Source: Neocallimastix lanati (nom. inval.)
Taxonomy: Eukaryota > Neocallimastigomycota > Neocallimastigomycetes > Neocallimastigales > Neocallimastigaceae
Direction: 5' to 3'
Assembly (NCBI GenBank): GCA_016946835.1
Contig: JACVTC010000500.1
Coordinates: 1 to 22,741, forward strand
Length of the DNA: 22,741 nucleotides
A program made the position numbers and the translations under genes. Within the stretch, counting starts at the first letter, position 1. Each line of letters opens with the position of its first letter. Shown piece by piece: positions 21,973-22,741 of this stretch. The notes beneath the pieces were generated by a model. That model did not search any database, was not told the origin of the DNA, and worked only from the letters and a program-made list of their open reading frames with translations.

Positions 21973-22435
21973 TGTAAAATAATTTAAATGAATTAATTAA
22001 AGTTTAAAACAAAATAAATTAATAATTATTTTGTGAAAATTAAGTTTCAAAATTTAATCATGACTCCTTTAACATTGTTTTTAAATCGAAAATAAATAAA
22101 GACTTTACTTATAATATTAAAATAATAAATTGATAATAAATGTACTTAATTTTAATTATTTAGTATTTAGTTTAATTAATAATTATATTTTTCTAAATTT
22201 AGCTATAGTTTATAAATTTATTATTTAATAAAATTCATTAGGATAGTTTTATATTAAAATATATGTAATTTAAATAAAATAATATATTATCAATGTATTT
22301 AGGAAAAGTATAAATAGAAGATACTTTTCACATTTTTTCTCGATGTAATTGTTATTTTAACAAACAACTATTAAATATTAATAAAATATATTTTAATAAA
22401 AAATTTTTAATAAAATAAAATTTATTGTATTTACA
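21973..22435 (+). repeat. Possible LTR-like insertion before the integrase remnant
   Basis: AT-rich, non-coding, beginning TGTAAAATA and ending TATTTACA (6-bp inverted ends TGTAAA/TTTACA), with a TATAAATAG box about 120 bp before its end (around 22309-22317). Flanks (ATTGT and ATGGA) do not match, so insertion is not proven; chance is possible in this composition. It ends exactly where integrase homology begins. Confidence 0.3.
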
Positions 22436-22437
22436 AT

Positions 22438-22569
22438 GGACCATTTAAAATTTTAAAAATTCAATTCAACACGGCAACCCTAATCGATCAGAAGACTGGA
22501 AAGCAACTCGATAGGAATGTTCACTTTAAAAATTTAGTAAAGTTTAACTCCGCTTACAGAGAAGCTTGA
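22438..22569 (+). pseudogene. C-terminal 43 codons of a Ty3 integrase (element 3)
   Basis: Open for 43 codons to a TGA at 22567-22569. It starts GPFK, the GPY/F motif, and continues into NVHFKNLVKFNSA, clearly homologous to the element 2 tail at 13713-13901. The upstream part of integrase is absent: homology begins abruptly at the GGA codon after AT-rich DNA. It cannot be a gene by itself; it marks the 3' end of element 3. Confidence 0.85.
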
Positions 22570-22587
22570 GTCTTCGTCGGGGCATCT
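22570..22587 (+). other. Polypurine tract region of element 3
   Basis: GTCTTCGTCGGGGCATCT lies between the integrase stop and the LTR start and matches the equivalent stretch of element 2 (CGGGGGCATCT). Confidence 0.6.
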
Positions 22588-22741
22588 TGATAAGAATGTA
22601 CTAAATAATGCATTCTTAATTAAATCTACGATTTATTTCTAATACATTATGTGTACATTATTATTTTGTACTTTAATAAATTTTTAAATCCAAAGATCAA
22701 AAATTAAATCAAAATTATATTAAACTTTATATTTTTATATT
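22588..22741 (+). repeat. Element 3 3' LTR, partial
   Basis: Starts TGATAAGAATGTAC and matches 15342-15395, then 16124 onward, to the window end. It lacks the 723-bp insertion seen in the other copy, so it shows the empty target site with a single TTCTA. Confidence 0.88.

Larger units (their letters stand above)
15342..22741 (+). mobile_element. Element 3: gutted Ty3 relative of element 2, cut by window edge
   Basis: The 5' LTR begins at 15342 (TGATAAGAATGTAC) and the same LTR start recurs at 22588, after an integrase tail and PPT. Between them remain the conserved leader block (about 16770-16925), a 41-bp tandem array, AT-rich DNA and the last 43 codons of integrase; gag and most of pol are missing. 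Two later insertions sit inside it: a solo LTR (15396-16118) and a MULE (17625-21933). Read this way it is a non-autonomous deletion derivative. It could also be two fragments of the same family that lie near each other by chance. Confidence 0.55.

Overview
The window is very AT-rich nuclear DNA, full of long homopolymer T/A runs and AT microsatellites. I find no cellular gene in it: everything recognisable is transposable-element DNA, mostly nested or head-to-tail. The composition, the Ty3-type elements (one a chromodomain chromovirus) and a MULE with a FLYWCH-like zinc finger suggest an early-diverging fungus. An anaerobic gut fungus (Neocallimastigomycota) is my best guess and a Glomeromycotina fungus the alternative; the sequence alone does not settle it. 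Reading frames use the standard code.

Layout. (1) 1-441: a minus-strand LTR fragment starting TGTTAG, with its polypurine tract and about 24 codons of a pol C-terminus, probably Copia-type. (2) 442-7153/7163: a minus-strand Ty3 chromovirus (element 1) with about 607-bp direct LTRs and one intact 1399-residue Gag-Pol ORF ending in a chromodomain. Its leader carries a 44-nt A run touching the ATG and six 41-bp tandem repeats. Its LTR holds a tRNA-like pol III promoter and a candidate self-priming site. (3) 7154-7695: a candidate solo LTR. (4) 7700-14708: a plus-strand Ty3 element (element 2) with about 785-bp LTRs over 99% alike by eye. Gag and Pol are separate, joined by a textbook -1 frameshift signal (TTTAAAC plus an H-type pseudoknot); the end of Pol is broken by an apparent 1-bp deletion. 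(5) 14709-15341: AT-rich DNA with a run of consecutive perfect hairpins. (6) 15342 to window end: a gutted plus-strand Ty3 relative (element 3). It keeps a 5' LTR (split by a solo LTR at 15396-16118 with TSD TTCTA), a conserved structured leader block, a 41-bp tandem array, the last 43 codons of integrase, a PPT and the start of the 3' LTR. (7) Inside element 3, at 17625-21933, lies a complete 4.3-kb MULE with about 50-bp TIRs and a perfect 9-bp TSD. It carries a frameshifted transposase and a large AAAAT-based satellite.

How the parts relate. Element 2 and element 3 share the PPT region, the LTR-start consensus, the integrase tail and a leader block with a compensated stem, so they belong to one lineage; element 3 may be a non-autonomous partner. 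Element 1 is the only one with an apparently intact polyprotein. The least expected signals are the pseudoknot frameshift site, the self-priming complementarity, the tRNA-like module inside an LTR, and the covarying leader stem.
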